This document shows, one piece after another, positions 1-11,448 of a stretch of 64,000 nt of DNA. Source of the stretch: Salticus scenicus. Lineage: Eukaryota > Arthropoda > Arachnida > Araneae > Salticidae. Made by a program: the position numbers and the translations under genes. The stretch covers positions 245,981,082 through 246,045,081 of the forward strand of contig OZ005660.1 in assembly GCA_963930645.1 (NCBI GenBank). Direction: 5' to 3'. How positions within the stretch are numbered: the stretch's first letter is position 1; each line of letters begins with the position of its first letter. Under the pieces are notes generated by a model. The model was given only the letters and a program-made list of their open reading frames with translations, had not been told where the DNA came from and ran no database searches.

Positions 1-480
1 AGCTCAGAAACTAATAAAGATAGAGCTACGAAATTTTAGAATTGAAATACGTCTGGTGTACAGATGAAATTTCCAAATTTTAGTGAAAATTGAAAAACCG
101 GAAGTGGGACATCGGAAACCGGAAGTGGGACCATAAGTCCGTATCTCAAAAACGGCTCTAACGATTTTCTTCAAACTTGCTCTATAAACACTCTATTAGA
201 TGTCCTTTTGAATGATATAGTTGGTTAGTTCAGGAAAATTGATAGGAGTCCTGTATAAAGAGCTCAATTTCAGGACTTGCAAGCGCGTTCTTTAAAAACG
301 GCTGCACGGATTTTTTTCAAACTCGTCATATTAACTCACTTTTAAATATCCTTTTGTATGTAATTATTGTTTTCCGGTCAATAATTGATTTTTTGTAAAA
401 GTTGGTATCTCAAAAACGGCTCTAATGATTTTCTCTTTAGGTCACTTTTATGTTTTCTGATCACATTATCTCTCAAAAAT
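1..480. repeat. Degenerate tandem repeat, unit about 140 bp
   Basis: The phrase TCTCAAAAACGGCTCTAA, followed by a GATTTTCT block, occurs near 143 and 409. A more diverged version (TTTAAAAACGGCTGCACGG) lies near 290. This gives two to three units with a period of roughly 125-145 bp. The array runs off the left edge of the window, so its full length is unknown. No coding potential is seen. Confidence 0.5.
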
Positions 481-2376
481 ACATATAATACGTGTAATAG
501 TGGGTAATGGAAGTCGTGTGGTTGTTTCACACCAGATTTTTTAAATTTATTATATAGTATACAACAGAAAAAAAAATTCTTTCAAATTTTATAGGTTTTA
601 CATATTTTTTTTTTTTTTTAATTGCCTGCTATTATTATTTTATTTAATTACTTCAATTTCTTTCTTTCTTTTTCTACCTTTCTTTGATCCCCCTTCCTCT
701 TTTTGAACAATTCAAATTCTAGCTTCATGAATTTCTTGAGTGACCATAGTTTCATGAATTTCATAAGTGGCCAGGCCACAGTTTCATGAACTCTTTGAGT
801 GGTCACAATCTATACAAGCCTCTATCAGATTAAAAGAAAAGGAAAAAAAAAAAAAACTAAAGATATCACAAACTGTAAAGTAAAAAGTAAAAGTTCTTGA
901 TACTTCAGAACAAATAATTACTTGTAGTTTCGAGCGCTGCTAAACAGGTGCTCTTTTCGTCAGGTAAAAAAAAAAAAAAGAAAGAACTTGAGTTTACCTA
1001 TATAAATATTCTCTAAAGTAAAACAATGTTAATAAATGCACGTTCTATTGTTTCTTACTGAAGGTGGATAATATTTTAATTGGTGTTCAAATTAAAGTGG
1101 TAATTTATAGCAATGCGCTCAGAATGTGTAGAAGCTTTTAAATTATATACTCAAAGCTTAGTTCGAAAAGTTCTCTAAGAAAATTCGGATCATAGGGATA
1201 ATTCTAGTATAGCATTCTCTCTCTCTCTCTCTCTTTTCCCCCCTTCTTTTTTCTCTTTTCTCCTCTTTTCTCCTTCTCTTATCTGTTGTCCTTTTTCTAA
1301 GAACGCACTACGCACCTGAAAATCATGTTTAAGGGGTTTTCTGTAGTTTTAAAAGAAGAAAATAAAGGGACAATTTCTTCTCCGTTAAAAATCCTTTATC
1401 TCTTTACAGAGGAGGGCAAAAAAAATATTAATCTTCATCGATCACTTGGGCTTGTGAAATTTGGGAATACACGGTACAATCTATAATATAAGAAAATCTC
1501 GTTTGTCTGTTTGAGATGTTGAGGAAAGAATATCGCACGCAGAGCTAAGGCATTTGACATGAAGGTATGGTTCAACCTGGAGTGGTGGGCATGGGCTTAC
1601 ATTTTCGATATCTTAATAAATTTTTAGTAATTAATTAAAAAAACATAAAATTTTGTTACGAATACATTTGGTTAGATAAACCCATTTACCATCTTGCGTT
1701 TTCAAGTGTTATATAATCGTTAACGCCAGAGATCGAAGTTGAAAAGACACTTTTCTCCTCTTTGTGTGGATAAACATTGCGATTTTTCATGAAGTGCCTG
1801 AAATTTAACATAGTCAAATGTTGCTAAAATATATCCTTTTTCAATAAGAATGAATGTTTATGCATTACTATGCATGTCCAAATTGCGTCGTAAATTTCAT
1901 CTAAATCCGACAAATTTTGGAGATTTTACTGATTTTATTTATTTATTTATTTGCATTAGTATCCCCCAGTGGTCGAAATTCGACAACTTTTTACAAAGAC
2001 TAAGGAAAGCAAAAATATTGCCTTCTCATAAACGGAATTAAATTGCAGAGCAGCAATACTTATTGGCACGATTCGACCATGAAGTACAGTGTTCAAACTA
2101 AAAAAACAGACCTTTTCTATAAATGGTCTATTTGAGTAATCTCAAAACGTGTAACTTCATCGAAAACCAGAAATCTAAATTGTTTATTATTCTTATACTT
2201 TCTTCTTATACATGCAGAAGATAGAATAATAAATCCATTTTTGAAAAAATAAGTAGTCAATTTCAATTAACTGAAATGCAAGGAAATCAAAAACCGGAAA
2301 TCGAAATTTTTTTACATCTTCTGCTTTCTTTTTCAATTCCTACTATTAGTTCACACTCTCCCTATATATATCTTGT
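481..2376. other. Non-coding AT-rich stretch with simple repeats
   Basis: No convincing exon or element is seen. It contains a three-copy short tandem (TTTCATGAATTTC core, 721-811), a CT microsatellite near 1213-1235, and several poly-A or poly-T runs. The stretch 2090-2230 resembles the 3' tail of the interspersed repeat seen at 5322-6065 and 19322-19978 (AAAACGTGTAA... then TACTTTCTTCT). Confidence 0.5.
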
Positions 2377-3290
2377 ACAAATCTTGCAATCAATTTTTAA
2401 CTAACTTCCCGACTAGCTAGAAATTTGAAACTTTCAGGATTGCTCAGAACACGGTGACAATACATTTTTTAAATACTTTTAGCCAACTGTTTCGGGTTCC
2501 TGCTGCCTTCGTCAGTGTTACTAGTACAAAATTTGTAATCGATTTTTAACTAATTTCCCGACTAGCTAGGCATTTGAAACTTTCAGGATAGCTCAGAACA
2601 CGGTGACAATAAATTTTTTTTACACTTTTAGTAAACTGTTGCAGGTCCCTACTGCCTTCGGCAGCGTTTATATGATTCAACAGAAAATTTATTTAACTAA
2701 CTTCCCAACAAGCTAGACATTTGAAGCTTTTAGAATAGTTCAGAATACGGTGAAAATGCATTTAAAAAATACTTTTAACCAACTGTTTCGGGTCCCTGCT
2801 GCCTTCGGCAGCGTTGCCAGTACAAAGCTTGCAATCGATTTTTAACTAACTTCCCGGCTAGCTAGCTAGCCGTTTGAAACTTTTATAATAACTCAAAATA
2901 CGATAACAATGAATTTTTTTTAATACTTTTAGCCAATTTTTCCGGATTCCCGCTGTCTTCGGTAGCGTTTATATGATTCAACAGAAAACTTAACATATGG
3001 TATATTAAAGTTCTTTTTATCTTGTAATTATTCTTATTATATAACTGAACTGAGTCCACGAGCTTAAATATTGTCCATTTATAAATTTTATTTTACTTTT
3101 TAGTTGATTTTGCACGCGCACCTTTTATTTCTATTTATTAACTAAAATAAAATTTTTCTTTGTTGACCTAAGTAGGAATTGACTTTTATTATTATTATTA
3201 TTATAACTTGTTATATACGTAGCAAGTAATAAATCCACTTTTTAAAAATAAGTAGTCAGTTTCAGTTAATTAAAATGCAAGGGAAAAAAA
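2230..3290 (+). repeat. Pair of ~60-bp direct repeats flanking a tandem array
   Basis: A block beginning TAATAAATCCA and containing AATAAGTAGTCA and AAATGCAAGG occurs at about 2230-2300 and again, diverged, at 3222-3290. The two copies are in the same orientation and bracket the 148-bp tandem array. This could be the residue of one unit into which the array was inserted, or the ends of a larger repeat. Confidence 0.5.
2401..2995 (+). repeat. 148-bp tandem array with alternating A/B units
   Basis: Four units start at 2401, 2550, 2697 and 2846 (periods 149, 147 and 149), each opening with CTAACTTCCC followed by a CTAGCTAG-like block. Units 1 and 3 end with a CCAGTACAAA-type junction. Units 2 and 4 end with TTTATATGATTCAACAG. 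The array is therefore a dimer of about 296 bp present twice. Each unit carries a small hairpin around CTGCCTTCGGCAG. No open frame runs through it. Confidence 0.8.
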
Positions 3291-3299
3291 AAAAAAAAA

Positions 3300-3440
3300 A
3301 AAAAAAAGGAGGTATAAAATTTCAGTATGAGTATCTTTCGAAAGAACTCATCAATACTTTTGAAACGAATGCTTGAACCATAGATCTGTAGTAATTTAAA
3401 AAAAAAGTATATATTTTTTCATTTATAACGAAAAAAAAAA
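3300..3440 (-). repeat. Partial inverted copy of the 5322/19322 interspersed repeat
   Basis: Read on the minus strand, this stretch has the block ATGGTTCAAGCATTCGTTT followed by GTATTGATGAG and a CTTTCGAAAGATAC-like block. The same order is found on the plus strand at 19575-19632 and near 5530-5580. It is bounded on the left by a long poly-A run (3286-3307). It is a fragment and encodes nothing. Confidence 0.55.
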
Positions 3441-3527
3441 AAAAATCTTCTGATGTTGATCCAATATTGACGTTCTTCTGCCTTTTATTGCTATAATAAA
3501 AAACACCACAGAACTGGTGTTTTAAAA

Positions 3528-3730
3528 TGATAAGTACAAACTTCGGATAAACGCCGTGAAATGCAAGAAACTTGCAAAAATTGTTTCGTGTAGAAAGAAA
3601 ACACAGTCCTTCGTCAGGCGAAAAAAGTAGACACAAGTGCTGCAATCAAAGCAGCTTTTGATCCGAAACAATTGTTGCGATTTTCTTGCATTTTATGGTG
3701 TTTGTCCAAAGTTTTGTATTTATTATTTAA
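3528..3730. mobile_element. Foldback MITE, copy 1
   Basis: The arms are inverted: the left arm opens AAGTACAAACTT and contains AAATGCAAGAAA and AATTGTTTCG, and the right arm contains CGAAACAATTGTTGCG, TTCTTGCATTTTATG and ends TTGTATTTATTATT. The loop carries CCTTCGTCAGGCGAAA. Related half-copies sit at about 6118-6240 and 26985-27350. No terminal duplication could be assigned. The reading frame on the minus strand here is only a by-product of the repeat. Confidence 0.6.
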
Positions 3731-4449
3731 TGCTATAATTCTGTGAGATAAAAATCGTCTTCATTATTCATGGAAAATAATTTTAATAAATAATTATCTG
3801 TATAAATAAAGAGGAGTGTATGTTTGTGTGTGTATCTGCGATCTGGCGCTCCAACTACTGATCGCACAGCTACAAATGTTGACATTTAGGTGAATAAAAG
3901 TTGAATGATGAGTCAATTAAAATTTCTTCTTCGGAATCAGAATGCAATTTATAAAAATGACAACATAAACTATTTTAAATAACGAGTAACAATATTTTTC
4001 ACCGTTATAGGAGGAAGTAAACCTAAATGAAAAATAAAGACTGAAATGAAACCTTATATTGACTGATAAGAAGAATAAACTGGAACGTTTCTTTCTAGAA
4101 AGTATACAATAGATAATCTGAAGAAAGCGACTCTCAGAAAAAGTGTATTACAACTGTACAATTTTTTCTCAAAATTTTTGTATATCCGCAGGTTTACAGG
4201 CTTAGAACTGCGCAAATGGTGTGGGGTGGACAAGCAGTTGAAAAGAGGGAGGGAATGAAATCTTCAAGGAAAATAGTATGTTCATTCATAATAATAACTT
4301 ATTTCTGTCGCATAATAATACAGTGAAACTTCACGGAATTATAATGTATTTATTAATATCCCCAACTGATTTAAAATATTGCTACTTGCAAACTTTTAAA
4401 CCAATTTTTAATTTTGAAATTTATTAAACATTTTGAAAATGTTTTCTTT
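3731..4449. other. No recognisable feature
   Basis: AT-rich sequence with GTGTGT near 3820-3835 and no reading frame or repeat structure that I can defend. Confidence 0.4.
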
Positions 4450-4457
4450 CTAAATTT

Positions 4458-4656
4458 CAGTGGCGGATCTAAGGGGGGACGAGCCCCCCCCCCCCTTGGA
4501 AAAAAAAAAAAAAAAAAAAAAAAAAAACACTGACATTTACAATTGTATGTTACAATTGTAAATTTTTCATTGATCTGGAATGTCATCTTGAAACTCTTAG
4601 CCCCTCCCCCCTCCCCCCCCCCCCCAAAAAAAAGTTAAGTTTTGGATCTACCACTG
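4458..4656. mobile_element. hAT-type MITE with perfect 8-bp target duplication
   Basis: The element begins CAGTGGCGGATCTAAG, and the reverse complement of its end begins CAGTGGTAGATCCAAA. These are imperfect terminal inverted repeats of a kind common in hAT elements. It is flanked on both sides by CTAAATTT (4450-4457 and 4657-4664), an exact 8-bp duplication, which is the hAT signature. The 199-bp interior is mostly poly-C and poly-A, so it is non-autonomous. The clean flanks make this one of the surest calls in the window. Confidence 0.9.
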
Positions 4657-4664
4657 CTAAATTT

Positions 4665-5321
4665 CCCTGTTTATCTTATTCTAATTAAATTGTATTAAAC
4701 TTCACTTTTCCACTTCACCTCGTCTAATATTTTATTCCAATTGTTCTCACTTTCATTATCACTTGTTGATTTCTTTAACATTAGCTTCGGAACCATGTCA
4801 TGACAACGGTAATCGAAAAGAAAAAAAGTAACGAATATAATAATGATATAAAAACGTATCTTATGCAAATACCTAAAAGTCTGAGTAAAAATGGTAAAAA
4901 TGTTTGAGATAGTGATTATAATTTGTATTCAAACATAGTTGGCCTAGAGAAAAAATAATTTATATCAGTATAAAAAAAGAAAAAGAAAGAAAGAATAGAA
5001 ATGAAAAAAATCGTAAAACATTTGAGAATACAGAAATTTACATTTAAATCACCAAATATATGTATATATTTTAATTATTTATATTTTCAAAAAGGAGAAA
5101 AGCTCATTATTATTATTATTACTATAATAAATTCAGTGAAAGAAATTTGTAACACACTTTTCTGGTAAATATTAATAAATTTAATACCAATCTCAGTAAT
5201 ATGTATAAAAATAAAATTAATATTTAAATTTTCTGAAATAATCTCCCCCCCCCCCACCCCCTCTAAAAAGTTAAAATAATAATTATATATTTAAAAAAAA
5301 AAAAAAAAAAAAGAAAGAAAA
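4665..5321. other. AT-rich stretch, no gene seen
   Basis: Contains poly-A runs and a C-rich tract (5245-5260) followed by an A-rich tract (5295-5312). No gene, terminal repeat or tRNA-like box was found. Confidence 0.4.
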
Positions 5322-6065
5322 CTAATATGTTGTGGCCATTACAAGACTTTATTCTGTATTTTCCTAGACAAATTCATGCAGCAAAATTATTTTCCTTGAT
5401 GAATGCAGAAGATTTTCTTCTCAGACAAGTAGCACTAAATGCGGAAGAGAGTCAATTTTTTTGGCATGAGAGAAAATACTTTTTTTCCGTAAAAAAAGAA
5501 AAAAGAGAGATATTTAATTCATAACAGATCTATAGTTCAATTATTTGTTTTAAAAGTATTGAGGAGATCTTTAAAAGGATATCTATATCAAAAATTTTGT
5601 ATCCCCAACGAGAGGATTGGGGGGGGGGGGGTGATGCTCCTACATGCACACAATTATTTTCTTAGTTTACTACTACTATTATTACTAATTCATAATTTTT
5701 TTTTTCCAATTATTCGTTAAAAATAATTCTCATTTTGTACATTTATACGAAATTTGGTCCATACTAAAAATTTTGAAAAATGGCCACCACCTAGCACCAC
5801 CTAGTAAGCAATTGATCTTGAAATGTAATCAGCAGCAGTTTAAATCAAGGTACAACTAAATGCTAAGTTTGGTGAAATTCTGTTCATTTGTTTTTGAGAC
5901 ACAGCTTCCATAAAATCTATGATATTCACGCACACATTTTCTGAAGATAACCAAATCGTGTTCAAGGAATCTGAAAACGTGTAAACCCATAAAATACTGG
6001 AGATTAAAAGTTATCATGAATCTATTGCTTTCTACTTTTACATAATAAAAGAAAGTAAACAAAAG
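5322..6065 (+). repeat. Interspersed repeat family, copy 1
   Basis: The blocks occur in the same order as at 19322-19978: CTAATATGTTGTGGCCA at the start, a GTTTTAAAAGTATTGA block, a G-run, GATGCTCCTACATGCACAC, a GAAATTCTGT block, AAAACGTGTAAA, and a terminal inverted segment around CTTTCT...AGAAAGTAAA. The ordered, diverged match shows a repeat family of at least 700 bp. The end hairpin could suggest a Helitron-like or foldback origin, but no CTRR end or target site is clear, so the class is open. Confidence 0.6.
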
Positions 6066-6117
6066 AAAAGAAACAAAAAGAAAATTTAAAAGAAAATAAA
6101 TAAATCAGTAAATAACA

Positions 6118-6245
6118 ATTTTAACAGAAATAATAAGTACAAAATTTTGAATAAGCACCAAAAAATGCAATAAACTCGTAACAATTGTTTCGAATCGAAA
6201 GAACACATGACCCTTCATCAGGCGAACAAAATAGGTACAAGTTCC
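6118..6245 (+). repeat. Half-copy of the 3528 foldback family
   Basis: AATAAGTACAAAATTTTGAATAA, then AAAATGCAAT, AACAATTGTTTCG and CCTTCATCAGGCGAA appear in the same order as in the left arm and loop at 3528-3620. The right arm is missing, so this is a truncated copy. Confidence 0.6.
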
Positions 6246-8664
6246 GCTTTTACTAGACGCATATTGTTTCTTTTTTCTCTGTACCAAATTTAATTGCACC
6301 GTTCGGTGAATATGCAACTATGAATATGTTGGGTTATTTAAATATATCGAATGAGTTTTAAAAACTGGCATGGGTGGCAGCTTGTCGTAATAACTTGAAA
6401 TATATTTTGAATTTTATTAAGAGCTTTACACATTTTATGAACGTTACTACAATATTCAAACGGAGGATTTAGATGAGCGGCAAATCCTTGACCTTAAATA
6501 TTGATTATAAACAGTTTTCTTTCTTCTGCACCTGCCTCATTGCCCGATATAATCAACAGTATTTTTTGTTTTTTAATTAGTTAATGATAATTATTAAAAG
6601 ATTCAACGATTCAAAGAATTCTTAAAAATAAGTTATATAAAATAATATTTTTTCTTTACCTGTGCCTCACCTGCAAGTATAAAGATTCCCTCTCTCTCTC
6701 TCTCTCTTTTTTCCAATTAGTAAATAACAATTATTCAAATTTAGGTTAAAAACGACATAAAAAGATATATAAAACCAGGATTTCTGTTCATTTGATCCTA
6801 ATCGTCCAAATTCATTGAGAGTTATATTATTAAATAAGTTAATTATGTTATATTATTAAATAATTTACTATTATATGTATGTATATATACAGAGAGAGAA
6901 ATAATAAATTAGTTACGCAAAAATAAATATCGCAAAAAAAAGTTAAACGAGTTATTGAGGCTCCCGATCTCTAGATCCATTATATGGAAAATATGAATTG
7001 AGATGTAAAGTAATGCCTCTCAATGTTCCAAACACTGTATTGTTTTAAATCTATTTATTTTACAGAATGGCTAAATCGTTTAGGGGAAAAAAAATACATT
7101 TAAACAGTTGTTTTCTTGAAAATGGTATACATGTTTACGGCAATTTAACACATATTTTATTTTATTATTATTATTATTATTTTTTTTTTTTAATATATAG
7201 TTTGGAGATGAAAGATCTAATACAAATAATTTTTGCGTTCTTTTTGCGTTCTAATTCTGGGTTAACTAAATTTTAGACACTTTCAAAGTTCACTCTTATT
7301 ATACAAACAAATGCTAATAAAGCATAATGTATCAGATTTTCTTTGTGTGTCTGTGTAAGCGAACTACATATGTTCTGTTTTATTTAATGAATTTTATATT
7401 ACAGAAGTAATTGTTCACATAATTTTCGTCTATAAATTTTATTTTGCCCGTGTTATTTTGTGCTTCCTTCTGAAAGAGTTATAAATCTTTTATCTTTTAG
7501 AAGGTTTTTAAGAGCACACAACTTTCCCCACGCTGTTAAACGAAGATCTATAACATTTATCAATTTCATTCAAAAAGAATCGATTTGATGTCACTAAATT
7601 TTAAAGGAGATAATTAAAAACATTCAGGTTAAATAGCTAAATTATTAAAAAATGTAAAAATGCGATTGTGAAAAAAATAGGGCAAAATTAAAAAATCTAC
7701 AGAAATAGGCAACAAACTTTTTATTATTAAAAATAAGCATAAGTATAAAAATAATTGTTAGGCTACTGTCAGATTTTTTCTTTCTTTCTTTCTTTTTTTT
7801 TTTTTTTTTGAGGGAGGAGGAGGGGAGGATATTGTCAGGTACGCAGTAAAAATAGCTGTAGAAAATTTATCAACGATAAAAATCGTGATAATCAGCAATC
7901 AGTTAACTTGAAATTATTTTTAAATAATGATTTAAAGTGGATTCACGTTAAAAGGTAAAATATTATTCTTATTAAAATATTTTTGTAGTATGTATTTGTA
8001 AAGTATGCTATCAATTTCAGTATTCATCACTCTGCTTGAAAATAATGCTTCTTTACCCCCCCCCTCTCCCCCACCGCTTGTCTTATAACAAATGTGTGCA
8101 TCAAAGTCATCGGACATGTCAAAATTGTCAAATCTCCCTTAGTAAAGATTACCTTTAATCGTAGAACAATCGGAAAGAGTGAAATAGAATTTTCTATACT
8201 CCCAAATATGCACTTCGGAAATCAAGAAGAATTCATCCTTTATATAAGTTAATATATATAATTTTAAATCCCTTTTTATAAATGAGTATTTACTAAATAC
8301 AATTTAAAATGCTTTAACATAATAAAATTAAAATAATAATAATGAATAATAGCGTTTCTAACTAAAACAATACCATTTAAATTAATTTTCTAAGAAAAAT
8401 AGTATGACGCAACTAACTACTAATAATTTAAAAAATATATAATGCTAATTAAACTCTTTAGTTGCTCTTACAAGTAAATTATTACAAAGTTCGCTATTTA
8501 TAATCGAAAGATATTAGCTATTTGTAAATATAAATTATTTTTCAGTACGCAATTAACAATTTTTGTCGTATTTGTGTTTATTTATTTAAGTCTTTATCAA
8601 AATGGCTACTAAAATGAATATTCTTTATATATTTTGATGATAAAAAAAAAATCACACACATACA

Positions 8665-8697
<33 letters not shown>

Positions 8698-10190
8698 TAG
8701 GATCAGCATATAACGTTTATTTTTTTTAAGATACACGAATTATATTTATAGTAAAAAGAAATACACCATTTGATTCTTTCTATCTGAATAAAAATATTTA
8801 AAAAAATAATTTGCACACACACAAGAAAATAATATTAAAGATGGTAATAATAATAATAAATCTTTATGCAATAATTCGGTGAATAAGAAAGCCGATAATA
8901 TAAAATTTTACTACGAACAATGATATTTTATATGTATTAATGTCTAATTACGCCATTTAGTTGAACAACAACAGCAACCAAAAAAAAAAAAAATCACATA
9001 TTTTATAATTTGAGAAACAGCATTTGTAATTCCATGTTCCATTAGTTCAGACTTGATTAAAAATATATATATATATGCGCTGCGTATTGATTAACAACAT
9101 TTTCCAACTGTACGTACTTGTTGTATCGTATAACTTTTAATGTTCTTTGCCTACGTCATCATACAACGGGCCGACTGGAGGACTGAAAGAATTTGCAGTA
9201 GGAAATTATTTAAATGTGATTCATATAAATATCTTTCCTAAAACGCAATGCATTAGCAATTTTTTTTTTTTTTTTTTTTTTGGGGGGGGGGATTCCATGT
9301 ACGTAAACCAGTTGTACCCGCACTATTAATGCCATTTGAAATAAGAAACATTCCACAATGTACTTCAACATTATATATCAATTTAAAAAAATATAAAAAT
9401 ATTTACGGTCGCAGGGGTAAGTAGACAAATTGACAAACAGATGGACAGTCCGACAGACATATGCACATACTGAAATCATATTCACGCTTAAAAATTGTTA
9501 GAAAATTTTAAAACGCTTAATGTAAACGAAAAGGCAACTCCAGCAAATTTATCACAAAAGATATACGGAAAAAAAAAAAAAAAAGTGTGTAATTTGATAT
9601 TTTTATATGTACAGTATTTTATGTTACATTGTAATTCAATTATTCTGAACAAAAAAAAAATATTTTTTAATATTTATTTAAAAAATAATGGTTCACAAAA
9701 TTGTCTTTAAAGAAATATATATGGCCCTAAAAAATATTAGATCTTGAGGGTGTCTGCTAGATTGAATTTTAACTATTTTCTATTCTGTATTTTTCTTACA
9801 AATCATCTTTATAGGAAGTCTCGGTTATGTCTATCATAACATTCTAAACTTCACTTGCGAGGTTGCGAGTATTATTTAGTTATTTAGTATACTAATAATT
9901 AAGCGAAGGGGGGGGGGGGATGTTGTTAGTGTAAAAAAAAAAAAAAAAAAAAAGAATTCTTTGAAACAAAATATTAAGTAAACTATAAATTTGCAACGGA
10001 TTCAATTATTATTATGAATTAGATTATTATGCACAAGAATATAAAATGAAATAAATAAGCAATGAAGTCTGTGTAGTTGCTAACGATCGAATCTAGTATC
10101 TGTTTTGAAATACAATGTTTTTCTTAACCATCTAAAGAAATTCTCAAAAGCATTTTTTAACCAAGTCCTTGTCATTCCGCTAGAATACAA
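6246..10190. other. Gene-poor AT-rich interval with simple repeats
   Basis: No exon or complete element was recognised across about 4 kb. It holds a CT microsatellite (about 6690-6707), a (CTTT)n to poly-T run followed by AGGGAGGAGG-type purines (7770-7830), a CA microsatellite joined to poly-A (8653-8698), a poly-T to poly-G junction (9261-9290), and a G-run then A-run (9907-9953). The short frames here run through these tracts and are not credible genes. Confidence 0.5.
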
Positions 10191-10320
10191 ATAATATGAT
10201 GAATGGACGTCCTGTTGTACGACTATTGTGTCGGTGAAAGAAGGAGTGGCTGAAAAACGCCTACTTCAACTCCCAGCGTGGAGCGAAGGGGAAAAGCACA
10301 AACGTGAATACGCGCCCGTG

Positions 10321-10456
10321 ACCATTTTCAAGTACAAACTCTCGACCGTGCTATAACGTTCATAACCATTTAGAAGTAACAAATGCTGACCGTCTATAAA
10401 CGGTCGTGACCATTTAGAAGTAGAAATCTCCGACCGCGTATACACGTTCGTGACCA
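10321..10456 (+). repeat. 44-bp minisatellite, about three units
   Basis: The word ACCATT or ACCATG recurs at 10321, 10365, 10409 and 10453, an exact 44-bp spacing. Each unit also contains a CGACCG or TGACCG motif and a CGTTC/CGGTC motif. The region is noticeably richer in G and C than its surroundings. The minus-strand frame across it is a repeat translation, not a protein. Confidence 0.75.
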
Positions 10457-11446
10457 TGAAAGGGTTAAGTTACCGACAGCTAAGAGGCAGTTGTTCAGCT
10501 CAAATATCGTCGTTTATTTACAATGAAAATGGGCGCGTCTGTATAATGTTTTAGTTTGCTCACTTAAAGGGACATTTCACGTTTCCCACCATTGAAAACA
10601 GGTTGTCATCATCGCTATTCACAAAATTCCCCTCCCAAAACGGATTACGAATGACCCCTTGCAACTGACTGGTTTAAAATGTCACCCTTGAACGCGAGCG
10701 TTTCTTATCCCACTCAAGATAACAACGACAGACCAGAATAGCACTTAACCGGAAGATGGTTATTACGGTGGGTAGAACAGTAGTTAAAAACTGTCGTTAA
10801 CGGTTACAAGTGGTGGTTAATAGGCAACTAGACGAGAATAGAGCCCCTGGGTCTATGTTTCTTCATTCAATGCACCAAAAATATCTTGTTTTAAAATCCG
10901 ATCGTGCGTCTAAAAATGGATTTATTTATTTATTTATTTTTTATTTATTTAAACACCAAATTAAATTTCGCAACATGTAATTGCTATTATATTATAGTCG
11001 ATCAGGTAGATCAAATAAAATATAAAAAAATACATGACGGTGAATATTGTCTATAGCATGTTAGTGTTGTTTAATGTAATCGATATTTAAATATGAAAAA
11101 AAAAAAAAAAAAAAAAAATATTTGCCAACCTCAGTGGAGGGGAAAAAAACAGATTTTACATAATTTTAATGGAGGAAATGAGAGATTTCGTTTCGTTGAG
11201 GGGGGAGAGAAAAATCTATTCAATACATTTTTTTCTAAATAAAAAAGCCTAACATAATTGAGATACATTTGTTTTAAAGTTGTTCAGGAAAAACAAGTAG
11301 ATTCAACAAGTTCAATAATATAGTCTAAAAATAATTAAATAAGAGAGAAATATTGAGAGTAGAATAGAAGTATACTTACTTCTATTGCTCCAATGGTTCT
11401 TAAAACTAATAAAATAAGTTTATTAAGAACATTGATACCTTTGTTG
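10457..11446. other. Moderately GC-richer unique sequence, no gene seen
   Basis: The first ~400 bp (to about 10860) is less AT-rich than the rest of the window and may belong to an unrecognised element together with the minisatellite. The remainder is AT-rich, with TTTA repeats (10921-10950) and a poly-A run (11096-11119). Confidence 0.35.
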
Positions 11447-11448
11447 TA

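Noticed and set aside
9147..9329. Short frame ending in Phe-Gly-rich run
   Set aside because: Crosses a poly-T to poly-G junction; the Phe and Gly runs are homopolymer translations.
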